In this document: positions 8,740 through 17,710 of the stretch, piece after piece
Position numbering within the stretch: the stretch's first letter is position 1
Layout of the letters: the number at the start of each line of letters is the position of its first letter
DNA from: Cyanobacteria bacterium TGS_CYA1
Lineage (GTDB): Bacteria > Cyanobacteriota > Vampirovibrionia > Obscuribacterales > Obscuribacteraceae
Length of the DNA stretch: 64,000 nt
Direction of reading: 5' to 3'
Assembly (NCBI GenBank): GCA_026129135.1
Contig: JAHCIQ010000002.1
Coordinates: 620,001 to 684,000 of the forward strand
Made by a program: the position numbers and the translations under genes
Notes under the pieces: model-generated
Database searches by the model: none
Told to the model about the DNA's origin: nothing
The model's input: the letters and a program-made list of their open reading frames with translations, nothing else

Positions 8740-10201
8740 TCATTCGCTTCATCAATTCATTGAAGTCTAGACCACCAGGCATTTGAGGCATCTGCCCATT
8801 CTTTGGCATCATATTTGATGGCAACCTGGATGGGTCGAAACTTGGCGATGCACCACCACCGTTTCCAAACATGTTTTTTAATGCCGGATTATTCATCATA
8901 TCAGGCCCGAGCCCCGGAATCATTTTACTCATCGATGACATGGGGTTGGTTTCCATCACCCGATTGTGGTCTATGGTGCCGTACATGATGAACTTGTTCA
9001 AATATTGACCTTTATCCGAATAGTTTACAGACGCAGCTAAAACATAAAGCTGACCAGCGGACAATTTTTTGAAACGGATAACGCTTTCACTGTAGCCAGT
9101 ATTTTTTATATTCGTTCCTTTTACTATCGAAGTAAACTTGGAAACTATTTGTTGCTCGACCACACCTGGTGCAAGTTGACGCAAAACGTTCTTCACTACT
9201 TGACCGGCGGATTTATTACCCGAGACGCCAGTCTCGGTGACCCCGTCGGCACGATAATTATCGAAGTGGATAGCAACGCAAGGCGTTTCCATATTACCCA
9301 TTATTTGCTCGAACTGGCTGGCGAATGCACCCATATTTCCAGGTCCGCCACCTTTCATCATTTGCGAATAAGTGTTTGTATCTTTCATCGGCACAGATAG
9401 CAAAACAGATGTTGGCTCCAATGCGATATGGTGAGCGCGGTCCTCGCGAAAAACGAAATTAGCAACACCAGCACGGTCGCGTTTCATTATTTTGACCATG
9501 CTTGCAGCTTCTGCCGGGTCTATTTTCAGGTAAAGCGGGCTATAAGTATAGGTCCAGACCTTCAAAGTACCGCCCCAGGTGCCTTTGAACTCGTTTGGAA
9601 ATTCTTTGGCAATGGTACCTGAGTATTTGCTTTCGTCTGCCCGACCCGAAACGCCGCCAACCAGTCCTCTAGGGTCGAGCTGGGGTGTGAGAGCTTTGAG
9701 TGGAGGAAGTTTTACGTCAGCCGAGCCAGAGAGCTGCTCGATGCGTCCGAATAATTTCATTGGCTCTTTGCTCGCCCCTGGTTTGTCAGGGCTTGCATGA
9801 GAAGCAGGAGTATGCAGAGCAGGGGTTTGAAGCGAAGTCTGGGTTCGCTCTGGCTTTCTCAAGTCATCTTCTATTTTTTGCTCTATTTTGCTTTCGTTAT
9901 TCAATACAGCATCAGAAGCAGATTCTGTTTCTTTTTTAACTTCGGGCTTGATCGAAGGACCCGGCGCCTCGCCCGACGTGCTCGGGATTTTGACAGTCGA
10001 ATCAGGCAATTGCCCTGGCAATTTCTCTTCAGAATCCGGCTTCAAGAGCGGAACACGCTCGAGCTTGGTCGAATCAGAAGGTGAATTTTGCGAATCTTGA
10101 GCGCAGAGCGCCACGGGGACTAGAATTTGCCCCACAAACAGGCTCACGGCAAGGGTCTGGGCAGTTAAGAGTTTGAGATTAGTTCTTTTCATATTTCTCA
10201 T
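8729..10201 (-). CDS. Exported protein of unknown function
   Basis: A 490-residue protein. Residues 1-34 form a signal peptide (basic start, hydrophobic core 'TLAVSLFVGQILVPVALC', then Ala-Gln). Residues ~35-160 are Pro/Ser/Glu-rich and likely disordered. Residues ~180-440 form a globular region of alternating strands ('GTWGGTLKVWTYTYSPLYLK') that I cannot place in a family. The end is rich in Met, Pro, Gly and Asn ('MMPKNGQMPQMPGGLDF'), another flexible tail. ATG at residue 4 is an alternative start. It is the first gene of a two-gene operon with the HEAT-repeat gene. Confidence 0.75.
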   Translation of the reverse strand: MRNMKRTNLKLLTAQTLAVSLFVGQILVPVALCAQDSQNSPSDSTKLERVPLLKPDSEEKLPGQLPDSTVKIPSTSGEAPGPSIKPEVKKETESASDAVLNNESKIEQKIEDDLRKPERTQTSLQTPALHTPASHASPDKPGASKEPMKLFGRIEQLSGSADVKLPPLKALTPQLDPRGLVGGVSGRADESKYSGTIAKEFPNEFKGTWGGTLKVWTYTYSPLYLKIDPAEAASMVKIMKRDRAGVANFVFREDRAHHIALEPTSVLLSVPMKDTNTYSQMMKGGGPGNMGAFASQFEQIMGNMETPCVAIHFDNYRADGVTETGVSGNKSAGQVVKNVLRQLAPGVVEQQIVSKFTSIVKGTNIKNTGYSESVIRFKKLSAGQLYVLAASVNYSDKGQYLNKFIMYGTIDHNRVMETNPMSSMSKMIPGLGPDMMNNPALKNMFGNGGGASPSFDPSRLPSNMMPKNGQMPQMPGGLDFNELMKRMNGN

Positions 10202-10229
10202 TCTACCCAGATGTAGGTAAAGCGAAAAA

Positions 10230-11201
10230 TTAACGGACTAAATTTGTAGAAGAAAGAATATTCTCGATTTTATCCAAAACATCTGAGTTCAATTTGAGCC
10301 CTGCAGCTTTTACGTTATCATCGATTTGATAATTCTGGGTAGCACCACATATGACACTAGAGACTTCTTTCAAACGCAAACACCATGCAAGCGCTAATTG
10401 AGCCGGACTGCAAGACAAATCGGAAGCAATCTCTTTCAGTTCTTTGACCTTTTTCAAATTTGCTTCACTGTTCAAATTATTGCCGAGCATAAAGACATTG
10501 GTACGATCATCTGCACCACGACTGTCTTTTGGCGCCGGTTTGCCTGGCTCGTACTTACCCGTGAGCACGCCCTGGGCAAGGGGAGAAAAAACAACCTGTC
10601 CGATGCCATGCTTCCAGGATGTCGGTATGACCGACTCTTCAATTCTACGCGTGAGCATGTTGTAACATGGCTGATTCGAGACTGGTGCCATGGCATTCAT
10701 TGCTTTTGCCGTGTTGACAGCATCTTCGATTTGCTCGGCTTTCCATTCGCTCACGCCCCAGTACAAGATTTTGCCTTGTCTTGCAAGGTCGTCCATTGCG
10801 CGAACAAGCTCATGCATTGGGGTGTCGGGGTCATATCTGTGACATTGATATAAATCGATGTACGGAGTATCCAGACGTTTAAGACTTTGATGACATTGCT
10901 CAAAAACGTGCTTGCGCGACAAACCACGGTCGTTTGGTCCATCGCCCATAGGAAAGAAAACTTTGCTTGCCAGAAAAATAGAATCGCGCTCTACCGACTT
11001 CAATGCTTTGCCAACGACGACTTCGGCATTTCCATGAGCATAGACATTGGCTGTGTCGATAAAGTTAATGCCGAGGTCGACAGCGTGCAATATCTGCTTG
11101 ACAGACGCTGCTTCATCCACCGACCCACCATAAGTAAGCCAGCTTCCAAGGGCAATTTCGCTGACTTTTACTCCAGAGGCACCAAGTCTACGATATTGCA
11201 T
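10230..11201 (-). CDS. Aldo/keto reductase (voltage-gated K+ channel beta-subunit-like)
   Basis: A 323-residue NADPH-dependent oxidoreductase with a (beta/alpha)8 barrel. The catalytic tetrad is complete: Asp49, Tyr54, Lys80 and His121 ('FIDTANVYAHG', 'FLASKVFF', 'LYQCHRYDP'). The C-terminal 'CSPAQLALAWCLR' and 'VICGATQ' segments match the cofactor-binding end of the Kv-beta/YghZ-like branch. Physiological substrates in this branch are usually unknown aldehydes or ketones. An AGAAGG site lies before the ATG, and the start overlaps the MFS gene by 14 bases, so the two are co-translated. Confidence 0.93.
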   Translation of the reverse strand: MQYRRLGASGVKVSEIALGSWLTYGGSVDEAASVKQILHAVDLGINFIDTANVYAHGNAEVVVGKALKSVERDSIFLASKVFFPMGDGPNDRGLSRKHVFEQCHQSLKRLDTPYIDLYQCHRYDPDTPMHELVRAMDDLARQGKILYWGVSEWKAEQIEDAVNTAKAMNAMAPVSNQPCYNMLTRRIEESVIPTSWKHGIGQVVFSPLAQGVLTGKYEPGKPAPKDSRGADDRTNVFMLGNNLNSEANLKKVKELKEIASDLSCSPAQLALAWCLRLKEVSSVICGATQNYQIDDNVKAAGLKLNSDVLDKIENILSSTNLVR

Positions 11202-12459
11202 TTTCGCCTTCTTCTTTTAATGGTAAAAACGGAATGATGATTATACCTGGAATTGCGGCCAAAAAGCTTAGAACGAAAAAGAGCTTGTAGCCCAGATAAT
11301 CACAAAGGTAGCCGCTTACGGCTTGAGGCAAATAAAGCCCCAAAGCCATTATTGTTGTAGCCATGGCATAATGCGCCGCTTTGTATTGACTTTTAACAGT
11401 ACTCAAAATAAATACCAGAAACGCCGACATACCTATGCCATAAAAGAATTGTTCCAAGCAATTTACCGCCACAGTACAAACGAATTTATTCTCCGATGGC
11501 AATGTCCATGAAAGCCAGCAATATCCAACCATAGCCATAAGTTGAGCTAAAGCGCAAGGAAGCAAACATCTTTTCAAACCCACTTTCGACACATACCAGC
11601 TGCCCACAATCCCCCCGGCTACAAGGGTCATGACACCGACCGTTCCATAAATAATGCCTACATTTTCTGTCGAAATTGAAAGTCCGCCTTTGGCATGTGT
11701 GTCCAACAAAAATAAAGTGGCCATCTTGAGCATAAGTGCTTCACCCAGGCGAAACAGCAAAATGAAGACAACACATATAGCGATTTTTTCCTGCTTGAAA
11801 TAAGACAGCGAGACTTTGAAAAATTCTTTGATATTAACCTTATCGACTGCTCTTGTGAGATTGACCGAATGGGGAATTGCAAAAGAGTGCAAAATCGTAA
11901 GCATTATAAAAATCAAAGAACACAAGGCAAAAACACAAGCAAAAGCTTGATCAAAAGAGTAATGTTGTTCTTTATTCAAATACCCGGCTAGATAAACCAG
12001 ACCACCCTGACCAAATAACCAGGCTAACCGGAAAGCGGCGCTGCGCCAACCGACATAAAATGCTTGTTGGTCTGGTTTTAAAATTTCAAGATAATATCCG
12101 TCAAGCGATATATCAAAAGTAGCTGAAGCAAGAGCAATCAGTAAAAATGCACCAAGAGTAAAAGCAGGTAATGGAAGCATTGAAGTAAAAGCAGCTAAGA
12201 CGGCAAGAGTCGCTGCTAGCACCATATGCAATACCAATATCCATTTGCGTTTGTCGCCGTACAAGTCAACAAAAGGTGCCCACAAAAATTTCAACATCCA
12301 GGGCAATGCGGCAAAAGTGGTTGCTGCTGCGATGAACGAGTTGTCGAAACCTATATCTTTATAGTATATAGAGGCGATAAGAGTAACGACCGCATTAGGC
12401 AACCCCTCGGCAAAGTATAAAGTGGGAATATATAATGACGGTCTGCGCAAAAAATTCAT
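11188..12459 (-). CDS. MFS transporter, AmpG/acetyl-CoA transporter-like (PAT) family
   Basis: A membrane protein of ~423 residues with about 12 hydrophobic segments. The N-terminus 'SLYIPTLYFAEGLPNAVVT' and 'LPWMLKFLWAPFVDLYGDKR' (intracellular loop 2-3 motif) are typical of the AmpG/PAT branch of the major facilitator superfamily. AmpG imports anhydro-muropeptides for cell-wall recycling; that substrate is plausible but not shown here. I use ATG 12459, because the upstream in-frame GTG at 12483 would overlap the divergent phosphatase start. It is followed by the co-translated aldo/keto reductase. Confidence 0.85.
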   Translation of the reverse strand: MNFLRRPSLYIPTLYFAEGLPNAVVTLIASIYYKDIGFDNSFIAAATTFAALPWMLKFLWAPFVDLYGDKRKWILVLHMVLAATLAVLAAFTSMLPLPAFTLGAFLLIALASATFDISLDGYYLEILKPDQQAFYVGWRSAAFRLAWLFGQGGLVYLAGYLNKEQHYSFDQAFACVFALCSLIFIMLTILHSFAIPHSVNLTRAVDKVNIKEFFKVSLSYFKQEKIAICVVFILLFRLGEALMLKMATLFLLDTHAKGGLSISTENVGIIYGTVGVMTLVAGGIVGSWYVSKVGLKRCLLPCALAQLMAMVGYCWLSWTLPSENKFVCTVAVNCLEQFFYGIGMSAFLVFILSTVKSQYKAAHYAMATTIMALGLYLPQAVSGYLCDYLGYKLFFVLSFLAAIPGIIIIPFLPLKEEGENAIS

Positions 12460-12477
12460 TTGTCCGTATTGTAGTTC

Positions 12478-12972
12478 ATGCACTTATTGCCTCGCGACAC
12501 TTATCCGCATATACCAAACCTAAGAAAAGTTCATGACTGGCTGTATCGTGGCGGACAGATTAGCCCAGAAAGCATTGATACCCTTAAAAATCTGAATGTC
12601 AAAACAGTTATTTGTCTTCGCTCTACCAAAAAAGAAATCGAAGCAGAAAAGCAAATAGTCGAAAGCGCAGGACTCAAGTTCATTTCTTTTCCCATGACAT
12701 ATTTGTGCTGGCCGGATCAAAATCTGATCGATGAGTTTTTTCAAATAATCGAAATCGAAAACACAGCAGATAGACCTATCTATCTGCACTGCAAACATGG
12801 CTGCGACCGCACAGGCATGCTTATAGCCTTCTGGCGCATGGCTAAAGACAACTGGACATTTTCAAGCGCTTATGAAGAAATGAAGGCTTGTGGTTATCAT
12901 CGCTTCAAAATGCGCCATTTCAAATGGGCGGTCAAACGCTTCAGCAAAAGCGCAAACAATAGCAAAAGCTAA
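12478..12972 (+). CDS. Dual-specificity/tyrosine phosphatase-like protein
   Basis: A 164-residue cysteine phosphatase. The P-loop 'HCKHGCDRTG' gives the C-x5-R signature with nucleophile Cys105 and Arg111, and a WPD-like acid is seen around Asp80 ('LCWPDQNL'). The N-terminus 'WLYRGGQISPESIDTLKNLN' matches bacterial DSP/Siw14-like enzymes. Substrates in this group include phosphoproteins and inositol phosphates; the sequence does not decide. The start lies only 18 bases from the divergent MFS start, so the promoters must overlap. No ribosome site is seen. Confidence 0.88.
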   Translation: MHLLPRDTYPHIPNLRKVHDWLYRGGQISPESIDTLKNLNVKTVICLRSTKKEIEAEKQIVESAGLKFISFPMTYLCWPDQNLIDEFFQIIEIENTADRPIYLHCKHGCDRTGMLIAFWRMAKDNWTFSSAYEEMKACGYHRFKMRHFKWAVKRFSKSANNSKS

Positions 12973-12991
12973 AGAAAGCCCTTAGGCGCCA

Positions 12992-13007
12992 TATAATTTA
13001 GTAGAAT
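12992..13007 (+). promoter_or_regulatory. Candidate -10 boxes for aconitase
   Basis: A perfect TATAAT at 12992-12997 and TAGAAT at 13002-13007 lie in the 71-base gap before acn, placing a start of transcription ~25-40 bases before the ATG. No consensus -35 is present at 17 bases. Only one of the two boxes may be real. Confidence 0.4.
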
Positions 13008-13043
13008 AAATGGCCTCAAGATTGACATGGCAAGAGGTCCACT

Positions 13044-15326
13044 ATGACTAAATTTAGTAAAAAACAGTTCGAAGATTTTTATGCAAGCCGCGCCAAGAAG
13101 TACACGGATGCGCGAAAGAAACTCAATAGACCGCTTACACTTGCCGAAAAAATCCTCACTGCCCACCTGGACCACTGGCCCGAGGGCGAACTTGTCAGAG
13201 GCGAGACTTACGCCTTTTTGAGACCAGACCGTGTCGCCATGCAGGACGCAACCGCACAAATGGCTCTGCTTCAATTCATGCAGGCGCGTATAGATAAAGT
13301 AGCAGTTCCTACAACCGTACACTGCGACCACCTCATTCAAGCCCGAGTCGGTGTCGAAGCCGACATGAAGCAAGCTTTGAACGATAACCAGGAAGTCTAC
13401 GATTTCTTGCGCACAGCCAGTGCCAAACATGGAATCGGCTTTTGGAAGCCAAACTCAGGCATCATTCACCAGGTCGTACTCGAACAATATGCATTTCCAG
13501 GCGGAATGATGATTGGTACTGACTCGCACACACCAAATGCTGGTGGTCTATGTATGATTGCAATTGGTGTTGGTGGAGCCGACGCTGTAGATGTAATGGT
13601 CGGAGAAGCCTGGGGCGTGCGCTGGCCAAAACTCATTGGCGTGCATCTGAAAGGCAAGCTCAATGGCTGGGCATCGCCTAAAGACATTATCTTGAAAGTT
13701 GCAGGCATACTCACCGTTGCTGGTGGCACTGGAGCTATCGTCGAATATTTTGGCGAAGGAACTAAATCAATCAGCGCCACTGGTAAAGCCACAATCACCA
13801 ATATGGGTGCTGAACTTGGCGCTACCACTTCAGTATTTCCATACGACGATCGCTCAGCCAAATATCTGGCCGCGTCGGGTCGCCAGGATCTTGCAGAAAT
13901 GGCAAACACAGCCATCGACTATCTGCGTCCAGATCCAGAGGTGCTTCAAGAACCCGAAAAGTATTTCGACAAACTAATCGAAATCGATTTAGACGAACTC
14001 GAACCATATGTAGTCGGTCCTCACTCGCCTGACGTGGCAAGACCGATTTCGCAAATGGCCCAGGACGTAAAAGAAAAAGATTATCCTGAAGAATTGAAAT
14101 TTGCTTTGATTGGGTCCTGTACTAACTCTTCTTACGAAGACATGTCACGAGCCGCATCGATTGCAAGACAAGCCAGTGCAAACGGACTATCTGCTAGTTG
14201 CGGCTTGATGGTTACTCCAGGCTCGGAACAGGTTTATGCCACAATCAAACGCGACGGTCAAATTGAAGACCTGGAAAAAATTGGCGCTACTGTACTTGCC
14301 AACGCCTGCGGACCTTGTATCGGTCAATGGAAGCGCGATGACATCAAGAGCGGCGATCGCAACTCGATTCTCACGAGCTTCAACCGCAATTTCCAGAAGC
14401 GCAATGATGGCAACGCCGAAACCCTGGCATTCATCAGCAGCCCCGAACTGGTAATTGCAATGTCATTGAGCGGCAAACTGACTTTCAATCCACTCAAAGA
14501 CACAATCACCGCTAAAGACGGCAAGCAAGTCAAACTGGCTCCGCCAGAAGGTCTTGAATTGCCAGCCCAAGGATTCGTTTCAGACGTGACTGGTTTCATC
14601 GAACCTCCTAAAGACGGCAGAGATGTTGAAGTTGCAGTTGCACCAGATAGCAATCGATTGCAATTGCTCGAACCATTCGCACCTTGGGATGGCAAAGACA
14701 TCGAGAACTTGCCAATCCTGCTCAAAGCTCGTGGCAAGTGCACAACAGACCATATTTCGCCTGCTGGAGAGTGGCTCAAATTCCGCGGTCACCTGGACAA
14801 AATCTCGAACAACATGTTCATCACCGCCCAAGACGACTTTTGCGAAAAATCCGGCAAATGCTTCGATGTCTTCACCAAAGAAGAAGGCAATATCCCAGAA
14901 GTTGCTCGTCACTACAAACAAGAAAATCAACCCTGGGTCGTAATTGGTGATACCAATTATGGTGAAGGCTCCAGTCGCGAACACGCGGCGATGTCACCCC
15001 GCTTCCTTGGCTGTAAGGCAGTGATAGTGCGAAGCTTCGCTCGCATTCACGAAACCAATTTGAAGAAGCAAGGAATACTTCCTTTCACCTTTGCCAATCC
15101 TGCCGATTATCTCAAAATCAAACTCTACGACAAAGTGAGCATCAAGGGTCTGCATCAATTAGAGCCTGAAACGCCAGTGACAATGACCATTACCCATATA
15201 GATGGCAGCACCGAAGACATCGTCTTGAATCAAACCATGACTCAAGAACAAATCGAGTGGTTCAAAGAAGGCAGCGCGCTCAATCTGATCAAGAAGCGTC
15301 GTCAGGAAGAACTGGCGCACGCATAA
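13044..15326 (+). CDS. acn: Aconitate hydratase, mitochondrial-type
   Basis: A 760-residue TCA-cycle enzyme that interconverts citrate and isocitrate. The [4Fe-4S] ligands are Cys359 ('GSCTNSS'), Cys422 and Cys425 ('ACGPCIG'). The N-terminal '[12 protein letters not shown]' and the C-terminal swivel-domain '[11 protein letters not shown]' motifs are present. Length and motifs ('[19 protein letters not shown]') match the mitochondrial-type clade rather than the longer AcnA/IRP clade. AGAGG precedes the ATG by ~7 bases. Together with the sdh operon nearby it supports an oxidative TCA cycle. Confidence 0.95.
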   Translation: MTKFSKKQFEDFYASRAKKYTDARKKLNRPLTLAEKILTAHLDHWPEGELVRGETYAFLRPDRVAMQDATAQMALLQFMQARIDKVAVPTTVHCDHLIQARVGVEADMKQALNDNQEVYDFLRTASAKHGIGFWKPNSGIIHQVVLEQYAFPGGMMIGTDSHTPNAGGLCMIAIGVGGADAVDVMVGEAWGVRWPKLIGVHLKGKLNGWASPKDIILKVAGILTVAGGTGAIVEYFGEGTKSISATGKATITNMGAELGATTSVFPYDDRSAKYLAASGRQDLAEMANTAIDYLRPDPEVLQEPEKYFDKLIEIDLDELEPYVVGPHSPDVARPISQMAQDVKEKDYPEELKFALIGSCTNSSYEDMSRAASIARQASANGLSASCGLMVTPGSEQVYATIKRDGQIEDLEKIGATVLANACGPCIGQWKRDDIKSGDRNSILTSFNRNFQKRNDGNAETLAFISSPELVIAMSLSGKLTFNPLKDTITAKDGKQVKLAPPEGLELPAQGFVSDVTGFIEPPKDGRDVEVAVAPDSNRLQLLEPFAPWDGKDIENLPILLKARGKCTTDHISPAGEWLKFRGHLDKISNNMFITAQDDFCEKSGKCFDVFTKEEGNIPEVARHYKQENQPWVVIGDTNYGEGSSREHAAMSPRFLGCKAVIVRSFARIHETNLKKQGILPFTFANPADYLKIKLYDKVSIKGLHQLEPETPVTMTITHIDGSTEDIVLNQTMTQEQIEWFKEGSALNLIKKRRQEELAHA

Positions 15327-15365
15327 ATAGCGCCTCGCAAATTTGCACTAAACTCGGTATCGTTT

Positions 15366-15380
15366 GACTGGAAACCAGTC
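15366..15380. repeat. Short inverted repeat between convergent genes
   Basis: GACTGG/CCAGTC (15366-15371 and 15375-15380, 3-base loop) lies in the gap between acn and the minus-strand TPR gene and touches the latter's stop codon. It could be a weak two-way terminator, but no T-tract follows on either side. Confidence 0.3.
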
Positions 15381-15850
15381 TAGCTAATGGTGGCGGTGTC
15401 GATTTTCACCCTTGCTTCTCTGGCTTTAGCTGAGGCGCCAGGTGCAATGTGTTCGTCAAAAAGTTCGGCTCTTTTTTCCATTACTTCTGCAGCGTGAGAA
15501 AATTTCATTTCGCGAAGCAATGCACCGTATTCTCGCAAAGTAACACCCAAAACGGGATGATCGTCCTTCATCATCTGGTTGCATCTATTCAGTGTTTGCA
15601 AAAATTGTTCCTCTGCTTCCATATATCTATCTGTTTTGACCAGGACTCGTGCCAGGTCGAGTGAACTCAAAACCACTTCTCGCGCAGTAATTCCTTGTAC
15701 ACGTGCTTCGATTGTCAAAATCAAGCGCAGTATTTTCTCGCTAGCCACCAGGTCATCACGGTCGAACCAGTGCCTGGCCAACGTATAAAGACCTGGAATC
15801 AAGTGCTCAGCCGACGGTTTGCGGTCGAGCCGCATTGCTTCGCTAACCAT
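15380..15850 (-). CDS. TPR-like protein
   Basis: A 156-residue soluble helical protein. Paired helices such as 'LDLARVLVKTDRYMEAEEQF' and 'LREYGALLREMKFSHAAEVM' have the spacing of tetratricopeptide repeats, about three units. TPR proteins are binding platforms; no catalytic region accompanies it. A strong AAGGAG site lies ~7 bases before the ATG. It stands alone on the minus strand, 177 bases from the alpha/beta hydrolase gene. No specific role can be assigned. Confidence 0.75.
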   Translation of the reverse strand: MVSEAMRLDRKPSAEHLIPGLYTLARHWFDRDDLVASEKILRLILTIEARVQGITAREVVLSSLDLARVLVKTDRYMEAEEQFLQTLNRCNQMMKDDHPVLGVTLREYGALLREMKFSHAAEVMEKRAELFDEHIAPGASAKAREARVKIDTATIS

Positions 15851-16026
15851 ATTTTTGCTCCTTGTGACCCTATCAAGCAGGATCCAACCTACCCATAACT
15901 TGCCCTAGTCTGATTCTGCCTAGTTTCAAGTAGAAATGGAGCTAAGTTTGACTATATTCCAATAAGGAAAAGCCCCTATTTTTCGAGTCATTTCTATAAC
16001 ACGTGGGTCTAAAAATGCAATATCTC

Positions 16027-16854
16027 TTAAACTAAGCTGATTAAGCCTTTTAAAGCCTCGACATATTCTTGAGGCTTTACTGTGCAGATATCACTGTGGG
16101 CCACATCGGCATACGAGACGAATTGCTTTTTGTCGTGATTTACAGCGTTGAACATTTCTTCTGAATGCGAATAAGGAATAACAGCATCCAGCTTGCCATG
16201 CACGATTAGAACTGGCACTTTGCTGCGCTTGAGCACAGACAAGCTATCGAGTCCCGGCAGCGGATATAACCATTTGGGATAAAGGCGCAAAATTGGATAT
16301 CTGTAACCGGCAATTGCTTTCAAGCTTGAAAAGCCAGATTGCAATATGAGTGCAGCGCATTTTCTCTGATCCGACAAATGACATGAGACAGCTACACCGA
16401 GCGACTCGCCATAAATCATGATTTCATCCGACTTCACTTCGAGATTGTTTGTCAGGTAATCGAAGGCAGCAACTGAGTCTTCGACGATTCCAGATATAGT
16501 TGCGATTCCTTCGCTATAGCCATAGCCCTGATAGTCGTACAAAAAGACCGAATAACCGGCTTTGAGCAATAAAGAGCAAATCCCTGCCCGGTTTTCAATG
16601 GTCCCGGCATTGCCGTGATTGAAGAGAATAGTGAAGCGACTCTCAGATTTTTTGTAATACCAACCGTTCAACCTCGACCCGTTTTTGGACTCAAAGTCGA
16701 CATTTTTCCCTTGGATTCCCTCAAGACAGGGCACCATTGCGGGCTCCAAAGTTCTTTTGCCCGGGCGAAAAAGGAAATTGGCATAGAGCGGCTTGTTGAG
16801 CCTTGGAGCAAAGATCATATAGATAAGAAAAATGAAAAAGGAAGAGAAGGACAT
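16027..16854 (-). CDS. Membrane-anchored alpha/beta hydrolase
   Basis: A 275-residue hydrolase. An N-terminal hydrophobic helix (about 3-16) probably anchors it. The oxyanion 'NHGNAG' loop, nucleophile elbow 'YGESLG' (Ser151), Asp223 ('VHGKLDAVIP') and His253 ('VAHSD') form a full catalytic triad. It resembles the bacterial BEM46/ABHD13-like family, probable esterases or thioesterases with unknown substrates. It is divergent from the sdh operon, with 54 bases between the two start codons. Confidence 0.88.
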   Translation of the reverse strand: MSFSSFFIFLIYMIFAPRLNKPLYANFLFRPGKRTLEPAMVPCLEGIQGKNVDFESKNGSRLNGWYYKKSESRFTILFNHGNAGTIENRAGICSLLLKAGYSVFLYDYQGYGYSEGIATISGIVEDSVAAFDYLTNNLEVKSDEIMIYGESLGVAVSCHLSDQRKCAALILQSGFSSLKAIAGYRYPILRLYPKWLYPLPGLDSLSVLKRSKVPVLIVHGKLDAVIPYSHSEEMFNAVNHDKKQFVSYADVAHSDICTVKPQEYVEALKGLISLV

Positions 16855-16859
16855 TTTGT

Positions 16860-16865
16860 TATAAT
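16860..16865 (+). promoter_or_regulatory. Candidate -10 box for the sdh/frd operon
   Basis: A perfect TATAAT in the 54-base gap before the membrane-subunit gene, about 43 bases before its ATG. No recognisable -35 hexamer is present at normal spacing. Confidence 0.4.
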
Positions 16866-16908
16866 TCGCACGCTAATTGCTCAATTCTACCCCGATGTAG
16901 GCAACCTC

Positions 16909-17682
16909 ATGACAGAAGCACAAACAGAAACTAAACCCGGACAAAGACCTTCGCATCCAGATATCACCCAGCGAAAAGATGCCTGGTGGGGAGAACCGGC
17001 AACTATTGCCACAGTCTTCATCTCCTTTATTATCTACGCTACTTACAGAGTTTTCGAAAACAACTATTTCGAAAGTGGGAATTTTCTATCGCCATTCTAC
17101 AGTCCCAAACTCGTTTTCGACTGGTGGAAATTCTCGCCAGCCATTCTCATTTTGTGGATACCAGCCGGGTTCAGAACCACTTGCTATTATTATCGCAAAG
17201 CCTATTATCGCTCATTTTTCATGACTCCGCCTGCATGCGCAGTAGATCCTTATGGTAAGGACGGATACACAGGCGAAACCAAATTTCCTTTCGTATTTCA
17301 AAATCTGCACCGCTATTTCTTCTATTTAGCGGCACTGGTATTGATTTTCCTCTGGTATGACGCAGTGGTATCACTGTTCAAGCCTGAGGGCGGAATGCAA
17401 TTGAGCGTACTTTCTATAGTTATGTTTGCAAACTGCTTTTTCTTGAGCGGATACACATTTGGATGCCACGCTTACCGCCACCTTTGCGGCGGAAGTCTCG
17501 ATTGTTTCTCTAGCTGTACCAAAGCCAAAACAAGATTCAAAGTCTGGGAGTTCGTCACCAAATTGAACGAGCACCATATGGGCTGGGCATGGTTCAGCTT
17601 ATTTTCGGTCGCCCTCACAGACCTCTATATCAGACAGGTTTGCACAGGTGCTGCAAGTCCAATCGTTCTTTTCCAGTTCTAA
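16909..17682 (+). CDS. Probable succinate dehydrogenase/fumarate reductase membrane subunit
   Basis: A 257-residue membrane protein from ATG 16909; the frame is open far upstream, but that part overlaps the divergent hydrolase gene. Five hydrophobic segments lie at about 31-51, 77-90, 134-156, 164-185 and 223-242. Several His residues near membrane edges ('FQNLHRYFFYLA', 'GCHAYRHLCGG', 'LNEHHMGW') could ligate haem b. It does not look like ordinary SdhC/SdhD. Its place directly before the flavoprotein and iron-sulfur genes identifies it as the single-chain quinone/haem anchor of that complex; this rests mainly on context. Confidence 0.75.
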   Translation: MTEAQTETKPGQRPSHPDITQRKDAWWGEPATIATVFISFIIYATYRVFENNYFESGNFLSPFYSPKLVFDWWKFSPAILILWIPAGFRTTCYYYRKAYYRSFFMTPPACAVDPYGKDGYTGETKFPFVFQNLHRYFFYLAALVLIFLWYDAVVSLFKPEGGMQLSVLSIVMFANCFFLSGYTFGCHAYRHLCGGSLDCFSSCTKAKTRFKVWEFVTKLNEHHMGWAWFSLFSVALTDLYIRQVCTGAASPIVLFQF

Positions 17683-17710
17683 ATTCTCAAAAACTAAAGG
17701 TAGCAAATAA

